64,000 nt of DNA from Lentilactobacillus senioris (GCF_026798195.1 NZ_JAPQEZ010000002.1:294933-358932); one strand, 5' to 3'; numbered from the stretch's first letter, positions 48,648 through 59,638 are shown. Program-made: numbers and translations. Notes: generated by a model from the letters alone, not told the origin.

Positions 48648-49058
48648 ATGAAAAAAGTAATTACTTACGGAACATTTGATTTGATTCATAAAGGTCACAT
48701 TCGGTTATTGAAGCGGGCACGTGAACTAGGCGATAGCTTAACTGTTTGCTTATCATCTGATGAATTTAACGCAGAAAAAGGCAAGAAAGCTTACACCCCT
48801 TACGAAGATCGTAAATACATTTTGGAAGCCATCAAGTATGTTGATGAAGTGATTCCAGAAAAAGGTTGGGACCAAAAAATTAAAGATGTCCAAGAAAACA
48901 ACATTGATGTCTTTGTAATGGGCGATGACTGGAAAGGCAAGTTTGATTTCTTAGAAGATTACTGTGAAGTGGTTTACTTACCACGGACTGAAGGTATTTC
49001 TACGACTAAGATCAAGCAAGACTTAGGCCTTTCTAAAGCTAAAGATTGGGAAGCTTAA
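48648..49058 (+). CDS. tagD: Glycerol-3-phosphate cytidylyltransferase
   Basis: A 136-residue nucleotidyltransferase that makes CDP-glycerol for poly(glycerol phosphate) wall teichoic acid. GTFDLIHKGHIRLL carries the catalytic HxGH, and EGISTTKI is the ISTTxI signature. No other tag genes are adjacent. A terminator follows. Confidence 0.95.
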   Translation: MKKVITYGTFDLIHKGHIRLLKRARELGDSLTVCLSSDEFNAEKGKKAYTPYEDRKYILEAIKYVDEVIPEKGWDQKIKDVQENNIDVFVMGDDWKGKFDFLEDYCEVVYLPRTEGISTTKIKQDLGLSKAKDWEA

Positions 49059-49071
49059 TAAAAATAATCGG

Positions 49072-49112
49072 CGGTCAGTTAACGATTTAGGTCGGAAAAC
49101 TGATCGTTTTTT
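49072..49112 (+). terminator. tagD terminator
   Basis: CGGTCAGTT (49072-49080) and AACTGATCG (49098-49106) pair and are followed by T6. Confidence 0.8.
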
Positions 49113-49188
49113 ATTGGCAAAAATTAGGGTGGCTGTTAGAGATGTGCTAAAATTAAGTGATTGATTTAATGGCTGAAAGGAAAATGAT

Positions 49189-50763
49189 ATGGATACTCAA
49201 AAACTAGCAGACGAAGTGGAAACTAGAAGAACGTTTGCGATTATTTCACATCCCGATGCGGGGAAAACAACGATTACTGAACAATTACTATTATTCGGTG
49301 GGGTAGTGCGAGAAGCCGGAACGGTTAAAGCTCGTAAAACCGGTAACTTTGCTAAATCTGATTGGATGGAAATCGAACAAAAGCGGGGGATTTCCGTTAC
49401 TAGTTCTGTAATGCAATTTGATTACGCTGGCAAACGCATTAATATCTTGGATACTCCTGGACATGAGGATTTCTCAGAAGATACTTATAGAACCTTGATG
49501 GCGGTAGATTCTGCCGTCATGGTGATTGATTCTGCTAAGGGGATTGAACCCCAAACTAAGAAACTGTTCCAAATTTGTAAAATGCGGGGAATTCCGATCT
49601 TTACTTTTATGAACAAGTTGGATCGGGATGGTCGCGACCCTATGGACTTGATCGATCAACTAGAAGAAGTATTGGGTATCGAAGCTTACCCAATGAACTG
49701 GCCAATTGGTATGGGGAAAACTTTAACTGGAATTTATGACCGGTTTAATCATCGAGTTGAAAAGTACAATCATGCTGATGATAGTACTTTGGTAGAGTTA
49801 GACGATGATGACAACCCTATTAATGATTCAGAATTGGCAGAAGATCCCCAATTTAAGGAAACTCGCGATAGCGTTGAATTATTAGAAATGGCCGGTAATG
49901 ATTTTGACCAAGAAAAAATTGCTAAGGGAGATCAAACTCCAGTCTTCTTTGGCTCAGCCTTAGTTAATTTTGGGGTCAAAACTTTCTTCGATGCTTATTT
50001 GAAATTTGCGCCAGCTCCTGGAGAGCATAAAACCCAAGAGGATACTGTAGTAGCACCGACTGCAGAACAATTTTCTGGCTTTGTCTTTAAAATTCAAGCT
50101 AACATGAACCCCAATCACCGGGATCGAATTGCGTTTGTGCGAATTTGTTCTGGTGAATTTGAAAAAGGCATGGACGTTAATTTGGCTAGAACTGACAAAA
50201 AAATCCGCTTATCCAACGTGACCGAATTTATGGCCAATACTAGAGAAAATGTTCAAACAGCGGTTGCTGGAGATATTATTGGGTTATACGATACCGGAAA
50301 CTTCCAAATTGGGGATACTATTTTCACTGGTAAGCCTAAGATTAATTTTGAAAAGTTACCACAATTTACTCCAGAATTATTTGTCCGGGTGGCAGCTAAG
50401 AACGTAATGAAGCAAAAATCCTTCCATAAAGGAATTCAGCAACTAGTCCAAGAAGGGGCCGTGCAACTTTATACGTCTTATTCCACTAACGACTATATTT
50501 TAGGGGCCGTTGGGCAACTACAATTTGAAGTTTTCCAATTCCGGATGCAAAATGAATATAATTCTGAAATTACCATGGAACCAATGGGCAAAAAGACGGC
50601 GCGTTGGATTGATCCAGAACAACTTGATGAACGAATGTCTTCATCACGAAACTTGTTGGTTAAGGACCGTAACGGTGATCCACTCTTCTTATTTGAAAAC
50701 CAATTTGCTCTTCGCTGGTTTGAAGATAAGTACCCAGATGTTAAGTTAACCGCAAAACTCTAA
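49189..50763 (+). CDS. prfC: Peptide chain release factor 3
   Basis: A 524-residue translational GTPase that recycles RF1/RF2 after peptide release. The G1 loop is [10 protein letters not shown]3 is DTPGHEDF and G4 is [10 protein letters not shown]. The length and the C-terminal domains fit RF3. Single gene with AAAGGAAA before the ATG. Confidence 0.96.
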   Translation: MDTQKLADEVETRRTFAIISHPDAGKTTITEQLLLFGGVVREAGTVKARKTGNFAKSDWMEIEQKRGISVTSSVMQFDYAGKRINILDTPGHEDFSEDTYRTLMAVDSAVMVIDSAKGIEPQTKKLFQICKMRGIPIFTFMNKLDRDGRDPMDLIDQLEEVLGIEAYPMNWPIGMGKTLTGIYDRFNHRVEKYNHADDSTLVELDDDDNPINDSELAEDPQFKETRDSVELLEMAGNDFDQEKIAKGDQTPVFFGSALVNFGVKTFFDAYLKFAPAPGEHKTQEDTVVAPTAEQFSGFVFKIQANMNPNHRDRIAFVRICSGEFEKGMDVNLARTDKKIRLSNVTEFMANTRENVQTAVAGDIIGLYDTGNFQIGDTIFTGKPKINFEKLPQFTPELFVRVAAKNVMKQKSFHKGIQQLVQEGAVQLYTSYSTNDYILGAVGQLQFEVFQFRMQNEYNSEITMEPMGKKTARWIDPEQLDERMSSSRNLLVKDRNGDPLFLFENQFALRWFEDKYPDVKLTAKL

Positions 50764-50823
50764 TTGCTAAATAGGGCAAAGATGACTATACTTTAAAAAA
50801 TGACTAAAGGAAGTGGCTGTTAA

Positions 50824-52251
50824 ATGACTCAAAAATATTTATCTGCTTGTACGAGTGTTTTAGTTGGTAAGAAGGCTTCAATTGATGGTTCTACTATGAT
50901 TGCCAGAAATGATGATACTTTCTTGCCATTGACTCCTCAACGGTTTTACATGCATCCAGCTGTAAGTGACCGACACGAAACGTGGGTTTCAAAGCAAAAT
51001 GGATTTACAGCCCCTATGCCAGAAAATGGTTACCGCTACCAAGCCGTTCCTAACGTTGAAGTTGACGAAAAAGGGGTTTACGCTGAAAGTGGCTTTAACG
51101 AAAAAAACGTGGGAATGAGCGCTACCGAAAGTGTTTACGGTAACGAACGGGCCCTTTCATGTGATCCACTAGTGGCTAATGGGTTAGCTGAAGATTCTTT
51201 ACCTTCAATGGTGCTGCCATTTATTAATTCTGCTAGGGATGGAGTACGTTATCTAGGGAATTTGATTAAAGAATACGGTTCTCCAGAAGGTAACGGGGTC
51301 TTATTTAACGATAAAGACGAAGTTTGGTACATGGAAATTGTTACTGGTCACCACTGGGTAGCTCAACGCATCCCAGATGACGCATACGCAATTACAGCTA
51401 ACCAAGTTGCCATTCAACAAGTTGACTTTGATGATCCTGATAACTTTATGTATTCAGAAGGCATTCAAGAGTTTGTGGAAAACAACCATTTAAATACTGA
51501 TCAACATGGTTGGAATTTCCGGCATATTTTTGGTACTAGTAACGAAAAAGACCGTTTCTACAACACTCCACGAGTTTGGTTCGGCCAAAGCTATTTGAAT
51601 CCTGAAATTAAGCAAGAACCAACTTCTTCAGAATTACCATTTATTTGTCGGACTGAAAAGAAAATCAGTGTCGAAGATATTGAATATATTTTGGGTTCTC
51701 ACTACAACGAAACTGAATTTGATCCGTTGAGTTCCGGTAATGAAGAAAGCAAGACTCGCTTCCGACCAATCTCAATGAATCGAACCCAAAATTCTCACGT
51801 GCTTCAAATTAGAAATGACGTCCCTGAAGACAAGGCTGCCATTATGTGGCTATGTTTAGGAGTACCAGCTTTCAGTCCTTATGTTCCATTCTTTGCTAAT
51901 GCTACGGATACTGATCCTACTTATTCAGAGACTCCTCTTCACTGTGATGACGTTAGTGCTTATTGGATGTACCGGAAATTGTCTGTACTAGTAGAGGCTC
52001 ATTATCAACAATTCCACCAAGTGGATATAGACTATCTCACTGCAAGTAAAGAAAAACTACGGGCGCATGTCAACCAGGCCTTGGAGGAATCTAAGGGGCT
52101 AAAGGGCGCTGAACTAACTAATTTCTTAACCGAACAAAACTACGCTATCGTTAAGGAAATAAGAATTAGTACTGAACAATTAATTCATTCCTTGTTCGAA
52201 CAAAGCTTGACCTTATCTAAATTAACTTACAATATGGATAAAAACTTATAA
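50824..52251 (+). CDS. pepD: C69-family dipeptidase
   Basis: A 475-residue N-terminal nucleophile hydrolase of the PepD/PepDA type, which cleaves dipeptides in the cytosol. The nucleophile is probably C9 in SACTSVLVGKKASIDG; the first eight residues would be removed to expose it. GSTMIARNDD and DKDEVWYMEI are family motifs. Single gene with a terminator. Confidence 0.93.
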   Translation: MTQKYLSACTSVLVGKKASIDGSTMIARNDDTFLPLTPQRFYMHPAVSDRHETWVSKQNGFTAPMPENGYRYQAVPNVEVDEKGVYAESGFNEKNVGMSATESVYGNERALSCDPLVANGLAEDSLPSMVLPFINSARDGVRYLGNLIKEYGSPEGNGVLFNDKDEVWYMEIVTGHHWVAQRIPDDAYAITANQVAIQQVDFDDPDNFMYSEGIQEFVENNHLNTDQHGWNFRHIFGTSNEKDRFYNTPRVWFGQSYLNPEIKQEPTSSELPFICRTEKKISVEDIEYILGSHYNETEFDPLSSGNEESKTRFRPISMNRTQNSHVLQIRNDVPEDKAAIMWLCLGVPAFSPYVPFFANATDTDPTYSETPLHCDDVSAYWMYRKLSVLVEAHYQQFHQVDIDYLTASKEKLRAHVNQALEESKGLKGAELTNFLTEQNYAIVKEIRISTEQLIHSLFEQSLTLSKLTYNMDKNL

Positions 52252-52252
52252 T

Positions 52253-52286
52253 AAAAAAGGCTCACCAATTTGGTGAGTCTTTTTTG
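52253..52286 (+). terminator. pepD terminator
   Basis: GGCTCACC and GGTGAGTC pair around AATTT and are followed by T6. The reverse side can also serve the converging gene. Confidence 0.85.
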
Positions 52287-52287
52287 C

Positions 52288-53358
52288 TTACTCGGATACA
52301 TTAACAAAAATAGCAGGTAGATAACTTTGATCTTTTAATTGGTACCAAACTACTTGTTGCTCATCTACGACTTTAGAGGTGACCTCAATGGCAGTGTTAT
52401 TAGTCCAGTTATTGACTGCTTGGCCGTTTGGTCGATTGTAGCTAGCAACGGTGGTATTAGGTGCAATATCAACTGTTGCAGTAGTAGCTAATTGCTCACG
52501 TTGCCAATTAGAAGAAGTTATTTCCGGGGTAACTAGTGGATTAACTTTTTGATAACGAGAGGAAGCTTTAATCCATTCTGCGCCGCCTAAGTCTAACCAG
52601 CTCTGATCATCGTTGGTAGTAATAATCGTAAAGACCCTTAAGGTGATTTGAGCTGGTAAAGCTACTGGTAATTGTTCACCATTAATATCGGAAAATACCG
52701 GTGTTGGAGTCGTTAATTTAATGAATTGATGTACCGGTTGGACGGTATGCCAATTTTGAGGCCGGTAAAAATAAACGATTTGGTTAGTTTTGTTAGTAAA
52801 GACACCCTTAGTTAAGCCGGTACTTTGGATAACTCGATAATCTGGGAAGTTTATAGGAATTGTTTGGTACGATTGGCCAAGGTTACCGTTTAAGACCTGC
52901 ATGGGATGCATAATTTGGCCGGTATCGTAGTTTAAATGGTAGATTTGAACAGGAGCCCCAGGAGTTTTTAGGTACGAAATGGTTACCGTGGCGTCTTGTT
53001 CGGGAAAAGTGGTTATTAACTCATCAACTCCCGTGAACAAATAATCATTAATGGTAGGAATTTGATAGTGAACCCGTTGGCCTACCGTACCCACGATTCT
53101 TTCTGGGGCCTGAATTAACTCGTTATGTTCATCCACTAAAAAATAAGTAATAGTACTATTTTTTAACGTTAATTGATTTTGAGTGGGTTGAGGAGTCAAT
53201 TTGGGTAATGAAGGGGTAGCCTCTACTTTAGTTTTGGCTTGAGTAAATATTTCTGATTTTTTTGAAGCAGAATTATTTTGAGTAGAAGTAGTAGATGTTG
53301 ATTTGGTTGTCGGTGTTTTGCGTTTAAAACGGTTGTTTAACCATGAGAGTAGGCTCAT
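52288..53358 (-). CDS. MucBP-domain protein without export signal
   Basis: A 356-residue protein. After a basic start (SLLSWLNNRFKRKT) and a Ser/Thr/Gln-rich linker to about residue 65 come two MucBP-like repeats (about 68-130 and 135-200), then two copies of an SH3-like module in the C-terminal 150 residues. MucBP domains bind mucin or glycans, but this protein has no signal peptide, no LPXTG anchor and no membrane helix. It may be exported by another route, be released on lysis, or have a cytosolic role. Confidence 0.7.
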   Translation of the reverse strand: MSLLSWLNNRFKRKTPTTKSTSTTSTQNNSASKKSEIFTQAKTKVEATPSLPKLTPQPTQNQLTLKNSTITYFLVDEHNELIQAPERIVGTVGQRVHYQIPTINDYLFTGVDELITTFPEQDATVTISYLKTPGAPVQIYHLNYDTGQIMHPMQVLNGNLGQSYQTIPINFPDYRVIQSTGLTKGVFTNKTNQIVYFYRPQNWHTVQPVHQFIKLTTPTPVFSDINGEQLPVALPAQITLRVFTIITTNDDQSWLDLGGAEWIKASSRYQKVNPLVTPEITSSNWQREQLATTATVDIAPNTTVASYNRPNGQAVNNWTNNTAIEVTSKVVDEQQVVWYQLKDQSYLPAIFVNVSE

Positions 53359-53444
53359 ATTGATTCCGTCCTTCGCTAAATAATTAATACCATTATTGTA
53401 GCACAGCTTATCAAGTGATTAAGTTATCATTTTTTAAGTTATAA

Positions 53445-53487
53445 ATAAAAAAGAAGTTAATTGAAATTCATCAATTAGCTTCTTTGA
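53445..53487 (-). terminator. clpE terminator
   Basis: Arms AAGAAGTTAATTGA and TCAATTAGCTTCTT pair; on the minus strand a T6 run follows. Confidence 0.88.
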
Positions 53488-53497
53488 AAAATAGTTT

Positions 53498-55762
53498 CTA
53501 TTTATTAGTTTCAGAATCTGAATTATCAGTTGTTACTTTGGGTTCCAAATCAACTGCAGAGATAAAGATTTTACCATCTTTATCTACGTCAGCTAATAAG
53601 TTAACCGCACTTTCGTGATCCAAGTAGTAATCAGCGATCCGATCTTCAATTTCTTCTTGAATTACTCGACGAAGTGGGCGAGCACCCATGGCAGGATTGT
53701 AACCTAATTCAACCAATTTGTCCTTGGCCTTATCGGTCACCTTAATGGTTAAGCCCTGTTTAGCAAGCATGTCATTAACATCGCTAATCATCAGGGTAAC
53801 AATCTTACCTAAGTCTTGTTGGGTAAGTGGGGCAAATTCAACAACGTCATCAAACCGGTTGAGTAATTCTGGCTTGAAGTATTTGTTTAACTTGTCTAAT
53901 ACCGAGTGGGTCTTACCGGCAGCGGCAGCACCAAACCCGACACTAGCTTCAACATCACCACCAGAACCAGCATTACTAGTCATGATAATAATCGTATCCT
54001 TGAAGGAAACGGTCCGTCCTTGACTATCAGTCAAACGACCATCATCTAAAATTTGTAAGAACATGTGTAAAACGTCTGGATGGGCTTTTTCTACTTCATC
54101 TAACAAAATCAAACTATATGGATGACGGCGAACTTGTTCAGTTAATTGACCAGCTTCATCATAACCTACGTATCCAGGAGGGGACCCGATTAACTTAGCC
54201 ACTGAGTGGGGCTCCATGTATTCAGACATATCAAATCTAATCATGGAATCTTTGGAACCGAAGAGTTCGCTAGCTAATTGTTTGGCTAATTCGGTTTTAC
54301 CAACGCCAGTAGGACCAACGAAAAGAAATGAACCAATTGGACGACCGGTTCCGTTAAAACCAACTCGGTTTCTTCTAATTGCTCGAGCTACCTTATCAAC
54401 TGCTTGATCTTGACCAATCACATTTTCTTTTAAGTTAGTAGCCAAGTTCTTTAGTTGTTGTTGTTCTTGGGCTTGTAACTCGCCGACAGGAATATCTGTC
54501 TTTTCTTCGATGATTTTTTCCATATCTTTGGCAGTTACTTTAGGTTCTTTATCGGCATCAACGTTGCCATTTTGTTTGTTTTGATTCAATTTGGTGACTT
54601 GATCACGGTAGTAGGCAGCTTTTTCGTAATCTTCTTGTTGCAAAGCCGTTTGCTTTTGTTTTTCAGCATCCGCAATTTTTTCATCGATTACTTTAGGATC
54701 GACTACGTTAATTGTTAAGTTCTTCTTAGAACCAGCTTCGTCAAGTAAGTCGATAGCTTTATCTGGTAAGAAACGTTCTTGGATGTAACGATCAGATAAT
54801 TTAACCGCTGCATCAATAGCGCCTTCCGTGTACTTAACGTGGTGATAATCTTCGTAACGTTTTTGAATGCCCTTTAGAATCTTGATGGATTCTTTGACAC
54901 TAGGCTCTTCAACGGTAATTGGTTGAAGTCGCCGAGCAAGAGCGGAGTCCTTTTCAATATCTCTGTATTCTTTTAAAGTAGTAGCCCCGATTAATTGAAA
55001 TTCGCCACGAGCTAAAGCAGGTTTTAATACGTTTCCAGCATCCATACCGCCTTCAGCATTACCAGCACCAACAATTTCATGAATTTCGTCGATGAATAAA
55101 ATGATGTCTGGATTTTCTTGAACTTCTTTAATTAATTGTTGCATTCGTTGTTCGAATTGGCCCCGGATTCCAGTTCCTTGAACTAAGGAAACCACGTCTA
55201 ACCGAATAACTTGTTTGTTTTGTAATTTTTGGGGAACTTGACCAGCTACAATTTGTTGAGCTAAGCCTTCAACCACTGCGGTTTTACCAACCCCAGCTTC
55301 ACCAATTAATACTGGATTGTTTTTAGTTCGCCGGTTTAAAATTTCAACTACTCGTTGAATTTCTTTATCTCGACCAATGACTGGATCAATTTTACCGTCC
55401 TTAGCCAGTTGCGTCATATTAATTCCGTACTGACTAAGCAAGGATTGGCCATTATTAGGATTACCGTTGTTGTTACCACGGTTACCGTTTCGTGGGCCTT
55501 GAGGTTGAGTAGGTGGTGTCTGAGAAGCAAATTCAGACTGACCATTTCCATTTTGCATAGCTCGGAATAAATCGTCCAAGCTACCAAAGCCAAATGGGTC
55601 TTGAGCCATATTATTAGCACCTCCGTTATTTGGGAAATTTCCTTGTGCATTTGTTAGGAGTTGATAGCATTGCTGACAAAGATTGATAGTTTGCTTTTCA
55701 CCATTAACATTAGTGTATAGGTGAATGGTTGCCTCGTTCTTGTGGCAATTTTGGCATAGCAT
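53498..55762 (-). CDS. clpE: Clp ATPase ClpE
   Basis: A 754-residue Hsp100 unfoldase that feeds ClpP and helps destroy CtsR after heat stress. It starts with a zinc finger (C3, C6, C29, C32), then a Gln/Asn/Gly-rich linker. Two AAA+ modules carry Walker [11 protein letters not shown] and [10 protein letters not shown] with the matching Walker B boxes, and a UVR-like coiled region ([13 protein letters not shown]) lies between them. A CtsR box lies just upstream at 55811-55825, so it is heat-inducible. Confidence 0.96.
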   Translation of the reverse strand: MLCQNCHKNEATIHLYTNVNGEKQTINLCQQCYQLLTNAQGNFPNNGGANNMAQDPFGFGSLDDLFRAMQNGNGQSEFASQTPPTQPQGPRNGNRGNNNGNPNNGQSLLSQYGINMTQLAKDGKIDPVIGRDKEIQRVVEILNRRTKNNPVLIGEAGVGKTAVVEGLAQQIVAGQVPQKLQNKQVIRLDVVSLVQGTGIRGQFEQRMQQLIKEVQENPDIILFIDEIHEIVGAGNAEGGMDAGNVLKPALARGEFQLIGATTLKEYRDIEKDSALARRLQPITVEEPSVKESIKILKGIQKRYEDYHHVKYTEGAIDAAVKLSDRYIQERFLPDKAIDLLDEAGSKKNLTINVVDPKVIDEKIADAEKQKQTALQQEDYEKAAYYRDQVTKLNQNKQNGNVDADKEPKVTAKDMEKIIEEKTDIPVGELQAQEQQQLKNLATNLKENVIGQDQAVDKVARAIRRNRVGFNGTGRPIGSFLFVGPTGVGKTELAKQLASELFGSKDSMIRFDMSEYMEPHSVAKLIGSPPGYVGYDEAGQLTEQVRRHPYSLILLDEVEKAHPDVLHMFLQILDDGRLTDSQGRTVSFKDTIIIMTSNAGSGGDVEASVGFGAAAAGKTHSVLDKLNKYFKPELLNRFDDVVEFAPLTQQDLGKIVTLMISDVNDMLAKQGLTIKVTDKAKDKLVELGYNPAMGARPLRRVIQEEIEDRIADYYLDHESAVNLLADVDKDGKIFISAVDLEPKVTTDNSDSETNK

Positions 55763-55810
55763 TAACTGTCTTCCTCCTCTTATAATGGAATAAAGTCAAA
55801 GAAAAAAGAC

Positions 55811-55825
55811 TGACCTTCTTTGACC
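55811..55825 (-). promoter_or_regulatory. CtsR operator upstream of clpE
   Basis: On the minus strand GGTCAAA-GAA-GGTCA is the tandem heptad recognised by CtsR, placed just downstream of the clpE -10 box. Confidence 0.88.
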
Positions 55826-55832
55826 TTTGAAG

Positions 55833-55860
55833 ATATTATACAACGTGCTAGGTTAGAATC
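55833..55860 (-). promoter_or_regulatory. clpE promoter
   Basis: On the minus strand TTGATT and TATAAT are 16 bases apart, immediately upstream of the CtsR box. Confidence 0.65.
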
Positions 55861-55901
55861 AAGTAATTTGATTAAAAATTTTAAATAGGAGAAAATAAAG
55901 A

Positions 55902-56090
55902 ATGCAAAAAGATTATGCAGAGCTTTTACGTCAATTAGCTAGTGGAGAATTGGCAACATTACAAATTACTGCTGACGAATTTATGGAATTTCAATCTGTT
56001 TATATGAATTTTGAATCTCGCAAAAAGATTGTGGGAGAAGCTCAAGCAAATGGAATAATTGTTTATCATTTTGAAAATGGCCCCAAATAG
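55902..56090 (+). CDS. Small conserved protein of unknown function
   Basis: A 62-residue acidic helical protein (QKDYAELLRQLASGELATLQ at the start) with a short beta-like end (GIIVYHFENG). The TAGGAG ribosome-binding site and codon use support translation. It lies between divergent clpE and ptsH, upstream of the ptsH promoter. I do not recognise the family. Confidence 0.7.
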   Translation: MQKDYAELLRQLASGELATLQITADEFMEFQSVYMNFESRKKIVGEAQANGIIVYHFENGPK

Positions 56091-56104
56091 TTTACTCAAA
56101 GTTA

Positions 56105-56154
56105 TGAAAGCGGTTGATGAAATGCTTGTATTTTCATCAAATAATTGATATTCT
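56105..56154 (+). promoter_or_regulatory. ptsHI promoter with cre-like site and inverted repeat
   Basis: TTGTAT (56126-56131) and TATTCT (56149-56154) are 17 bases apart. A cre-like TGAAAGCGGTTGAT (56105-56118) lies just upstream, and a perfect 9-bp inverted repeat TTGATGAAA/TTTCATCAA (56114-56122, 56132-56140) encloses the -35 box. Confidence 0.55.
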
Positions 56155-56229
56155 TAAGTTTGTAAGAAAGATTTCAACTGTATAGTTGCCGTTCTTTCAC
56201 TAATTTTAATTTAGAGGAGAATGATTCAA

Positions 56230-56496
56230 ATGGAAAAGAAAGATTTTAAGATTATTGCCGAAACAGGGATTCACGCCCGTCCAGCTACTTTATTAGTTCA
56301 AACTGCAAGTAAATTCAACTCAGATATTACTTTGCAATACCAAGACAAGTCAGTTAACTTGAAGTCTATTATGGGCGTTATGTCACTTGGTGTTGGCCAA
56401 AACGCCGAAGTAACTATTACCGCTGATGGTGATGATGAAAAAGACGCTATTGAAGCAATTAGCGAAACTATGCAAAAAGAAGGTTTATCTGATTAA
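56230..56496 (+). CDS. ptsH: Phosphocarrier protein HPr
   Basis: An 88-residue PTS phosphocarrier. H15 in TGIHARPAT accepts phosphate from enzyme I, and S46 in [12 protein letters not shown] is the HPr kinase site that makes HPr a CcpA cofactor. ATG 56230 gives the standard length and leaves AGAGGAG ten bases upstream. ptsI follows after two bases. Confidence 0.97.
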   Translation: MEKKDFKIIAETGIHARPATLLVQTASKFNSDITLQYQDKSVNLKSIMGVMSLGVGQNAEVTITADGDDEKDAIEAISETMQKEGLSD

Positions 56497-56498
56497 TT

Positions 56499-58223
56499 AT
56501 GGAGAAGTTAAAGGGAATTGCTGCGAGTGATGGAGTAGCAATTGCGCCTGCTTTCCGATTAGTCGAACCCGATCTTAGTTTTGATACTCAGACGATTTCT
56601 GACCCTCAAAAAGAGATTTCACGGCTTAATGATGCATTTGATGCGTCGAAATCAGAATTGGAAACTATCAAAGAAAAAGCTAAGAGCAACTTAGGCGAAG
56701 ATGAAGCGGAAGTTTTCGAGGCACATATTACAATTCTGTCCGACCCAGAAATGATTAAACAAATTAACGCTGAAATAACTGATAAGCAAGAAAACGCTGA
56801 AGCTGCTTTGAAGTCTATTACCGATGGTTATATTCAAATTTTCCAAGGAATGGATGATAATGAGTATATGCAACAACGAGCTTCCGATGTGGCTGATGTT
56901 ACTAAACGAGTAATGAGCCATTTATTGGGTGTTGCGTTACCAGATCCAGCGCTGATTGACCATGAGGTTGTTATTATTGCCCACGATTTAACCCCTAGTG
57001 ATACTGCTCAATTTGATCGGCAGTTTGTTAAGGGAATCGTAGCTGACTTAGGTGGGAGAACTTCTCATTCTGCGATTATGTCCAGAACGTTGGAAATTCC
57101 TGCCGTGGTTGGTTCCGAACGAGCAACTGAACTGATTAACGAAGATCAAAATGTGATTGTTGATGGTTTAACTGGTGATGTGATTGTTGAGCCTACTGCT
57201 GAACAAATTACCCAATACCAGCAGAAACAAGCTGCTTATTTAGCTGAAAAGGCTGAATGGCAAAAGTTGAAATCAGAACAAACTACATCTAAAGATGGTA
57301 AACACCCCATTTTAGCGGCCAACATTGGAACTCCTAAAGACCTTCCTGGAGTTTTGGAGAATGGTGCTGAAGGAGTGGGACTTTATCGTACGGAATTCTT
57401 ATACATGGATTCTAACGAATTACCATCAGAAGACGATCAATTTGAAGCTTATAAAGAAGTAGTTGAAGGTATGGAAGGTAAACCCGTGGTTATTCGAACC
57501 ATGGATATTGGTGGAGATAAAGAACTACCATACTTACCATTGCCAGAAGAGATGAATCCTTTCTTAGGCTACCGGGCTATTCGAATTAGTTTAGACCGGA
57601 CCGAAATCTTTAGAACTCAATTAAGAGCCCTCTTAAGAGCTTCTAATTTCGGTCAATTATGGATCATGTTCCCAATGATTGCTACCTTGAATGAATTCAG
57701 ACAAGCTAAGCAAATTTATTTGGAAGAACGGCAAAAATTAGTGGATGCTGGGCAACCAGTAGGGGATATTAAATTAGGTATCATGATTGAAATTCCTGCT
57801 TCCGCTGTCTTAGCTGATAAGTTTGCTCGAGAAGTCGACTTTATGAGTATTGGAACTAATGATTTAATTCAATATTCAATGGCTGCAGATCGAGGAAACG
57901 AACGCGTTTCTTATTTGTATCAACCATATAATCCGTCAATCTTAAGATTGGTTAAACGGGTTGTTGATGCATGTCATGCAGAAGGCAAAATTGCATGTAT
58001 GTGTGGGGAAATGGCTGGTGACCAAATTGCGGTGCCAATTTTATTGGGCATGGGATTAGATGAATTTTCAATGAGTGCTACTTCAATCTTGAAGACCCGT
58101 TCATTGATTAAACGTTTAGACGCAAGCCAAATGAAGGCATTAGCAGATTGGGCAGTTACTGAAGCTGAAACTAACGAAGACGTTAAACAAAAAGTGGAAG
58201 AAACTGTATCAGAAATCAACTAA
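56499..58223 (+). CDS. ptsI: PTS enzyme I
   Basis: A 574-residue phosphoenolpyruvate-protein phosphotransferase. The phospho-histidine is H190 in [12 protein letters not shown]. The PEP-binding barrel contains [41 protein letters not shown] and the catalytic cysteine in [10 protein letters not shown]. It passes phosphate from PEP to HPr. Last gene of ptsHI. Confidence 0.97.
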   Translation: MEKLKGIAASDGVAIAPAFRLVEPDLSFDTQTISDPQKEISRLNDAFDASKSELETIKEKAKSNLGEDEAEVFEAHITILSDPEMIKQINAEITDKQENAEAALKSITDGYIQIFQGMDDNEYMQQRASDVADVTKRVMSHLLGVALPDPALIDHEVVIIAHDLTPSDTAQFDRQFVKGIVADLGGRTSHSAIMSRTLEIPAVVGSERATELINEDQNVIVDGLTGDVIVEPTAEQITQYQQKQAAYLAEKAEWQKLKSEQTTSKDGKHPILAANIGTPKDLPGVLENGAEGVGLYRTEFLYMDSNELPSEDDQFEAYKEVVEGMEGKPVVIRTMDIGGDKELPYLPLPEEMNPFLGYRAIRISLDRTEIFRTQLRALLRASNFGQLWIMFPMIATLNEFRQAKQIYLEERQKLVDAGQPVGDIKLGIMIEIPASAVLADKFAREVDFMSIGTNDLIQYSMAADRGNERVSYLYQPYNPSILRLVKRVVDACHAEGKIACMCGEMAGDQIAVPILLGMGLDEFSMSATSILKTRSLIKRLDASQMKALADWAVTEAETNEDVKQKVEETVSEIN

Positions 58224-58237
58224 TTAAAAATAATTAC

Positions 58238-58280
58238 AAGCGTACTAAAAGGTAATTGTCCTTTTGGTGCGCTTTTTTTA
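58238..58280 (+). terminator. ptsHI terminator
   Basis: AAGCGTACTAAAAGG and CCTTTTGGTGCGCTT pair and are followed by T7. Confidence 0.9.
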
Positions 58281-58351
58281 ATTAATTTTAGAAATTAATG
58301 CCTATTAATTGAACCGTTAAGAAGTTTATATTTAAGCTATGGTTAAGGTGT

Positions 58352-58380
58352 TTGCATTCAATGTTTCAAACAAATATAAT
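58352..58380 (+). promoter_or_regulatory. Promoter of the lafA-lafB-flippase-ltaS genes
   Basis: TTGCAT (58352-58357) and a perfect TATAAT (58375-58380) are 17 bases apart, 50 bases upstream of lafA. Confidence 0.7.
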
Positions 58381-58430
58381 TACACTGGTTAACATGAAGT
58401 CAAATAAAAACGACGAGAGGGGCGCTTTTT

Positions 58431-59624
58431 TTGAATATTGGACTATTTACAGATACATATTTTCCCCAAGTCAGTGGGGTAGCTACTTCTATTAAAACAC
58501 TTAGAAATGAGCTTACCCGTCAGGGACACCAAGTCTATATTTTTACAACGACCGATCCACACGTAGCTAAGGATGCTAAGGAAGAAAATATCTTTCGCTT
58601 TAGTAGTATTCCGTTTGTTTCTTTTACTGACCGGAGAATCGCATTTCGGGGGTTGTTTCAAGCCTATGAAATTGCTAAAGAACTTCATTTAGACATTGTG
58701 CACACGCAAACTGAATTTTCGATGGGGATGATCGGCAAATTCGTTGCGCGCAATTTAAATATTCCATGTGTACACACTTACCACACGATGTATGAGGATT
58801 ACTTGCATTACGTGGCTAACGGCAAATTATTAAAACCGATTCACGTTAAAGAAGGCACCTTGGCATTTTGTCACAATATGGCTGGTGTCATTGCTCCTAG
58901 TAACCGAGTGTTAGATACCCTAACTAATTATGGAGTCAAAAGCGAATTTCGTATTATTCCGACTGGAATTGATATTGGATTATTTTCCGGTAAAAGTGAT
59001 GTAGATATTCGTCAAAACTACAATTTGAAGGCTGACACGCCGATTATGTTGTCTGTCAGTCGGTTGGCCTACGAAAAAAACATTACCGCTGTTATTAGTG
59101 CTTTTTCAACGATCTTACAGCAAGTACCTAATGCCGTTTTAATGATTGTGGGAGATGGTCCGGCAGTTGATGATCTTAAACAACAAGTAGTTGACAAAAA
59201 GCTGGAGCAAAAGGTTATCTTTACTGGTGAAATTAGCAATGACAAGGTTAATGCTTTTTACCAAGGAGCAGACGTCTTTGTTTCAGCTTCAGAATCAGAA
59301 TCACAAGGGTTAACATATATAGAAGCAATGGCTGCAGGAGTACCCGTAGTAGTCAAATCTAGTCCGTATACGGATGACTTAATTAATGCCGATTCACTGG
59401 GGCAAACCTATGCTGATAAAGATCAGTTTATCTCTAATACGGTGCATTATTTAAAAGAACCCGTGGATGCTACTGATCCCAAAGTTAAAAAAGTATTGCA
59501 AAAGAAAATTGATGCCATTTCAGCAACGACCTTTGCTAATCGAGTAACCGATTTTTATCGAGAACTTCAAATCAATCAGGAATTAGCGGAAGCCAAGAAA
59601 CCGGTAGATATTACAGAAGATTAG
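58431..59624 (+). CDS. lafA: Diacylglycerol glucosyltransferase (GT4, LafA/BgsB-like)
   Basis: A 397-residue GT4 glycosyltransferase. IGLFTDTYFPQVSGVATSIK is the lipid-glycosyltransferase N-terminus, and SESESQGLTYIEAMAAGVPV is the GT4 sugar-nucleotide motif. It should transfer glucose to diacylglycerol, the first step of the lipoteichoic acid glycolipid anchor. It starts with TTG after GAGAGGGG. lafB follows after 14 bases, and ltaS is the fourth gene. Confidence 0.88.
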   Translation: MNIGLFTDTYFPQVSGVATSIKTLRNELTRQGHQVYIFTTTDPHVAKDAKEENIFRFSSIPFVSFTDRRIAFRGLFQAYEIAKELHLDIVHTQTEFSMGMIGKFVARNLNIPCVHTYHTMYEDYLHYVANGKLLKPIHVKEGTLAFCHNMAGVIAPSNRVLDTLTNYGVKSEFRIIPTGIDIGLFSGKSDVDIRQNYNLKADTPIMLSVSRLAYEKNITAVISAFSTILQQVPNAVLMIVGDGPAVDDLKQQVVDKKLEQKVIFTGEISNDKVNAFYQGADVFVSASESESQGLTYIEAMAAGVPVVVKSSPYTDDLINADSLGQTYADKDQFISNTVHYLKEPVDATDPKVKKVLQKKIDAISATTFANRVTDFYRELQINQELAEAKKPVDITED

Positions 59625-59638
59625 AACGGAGTTTTTAG

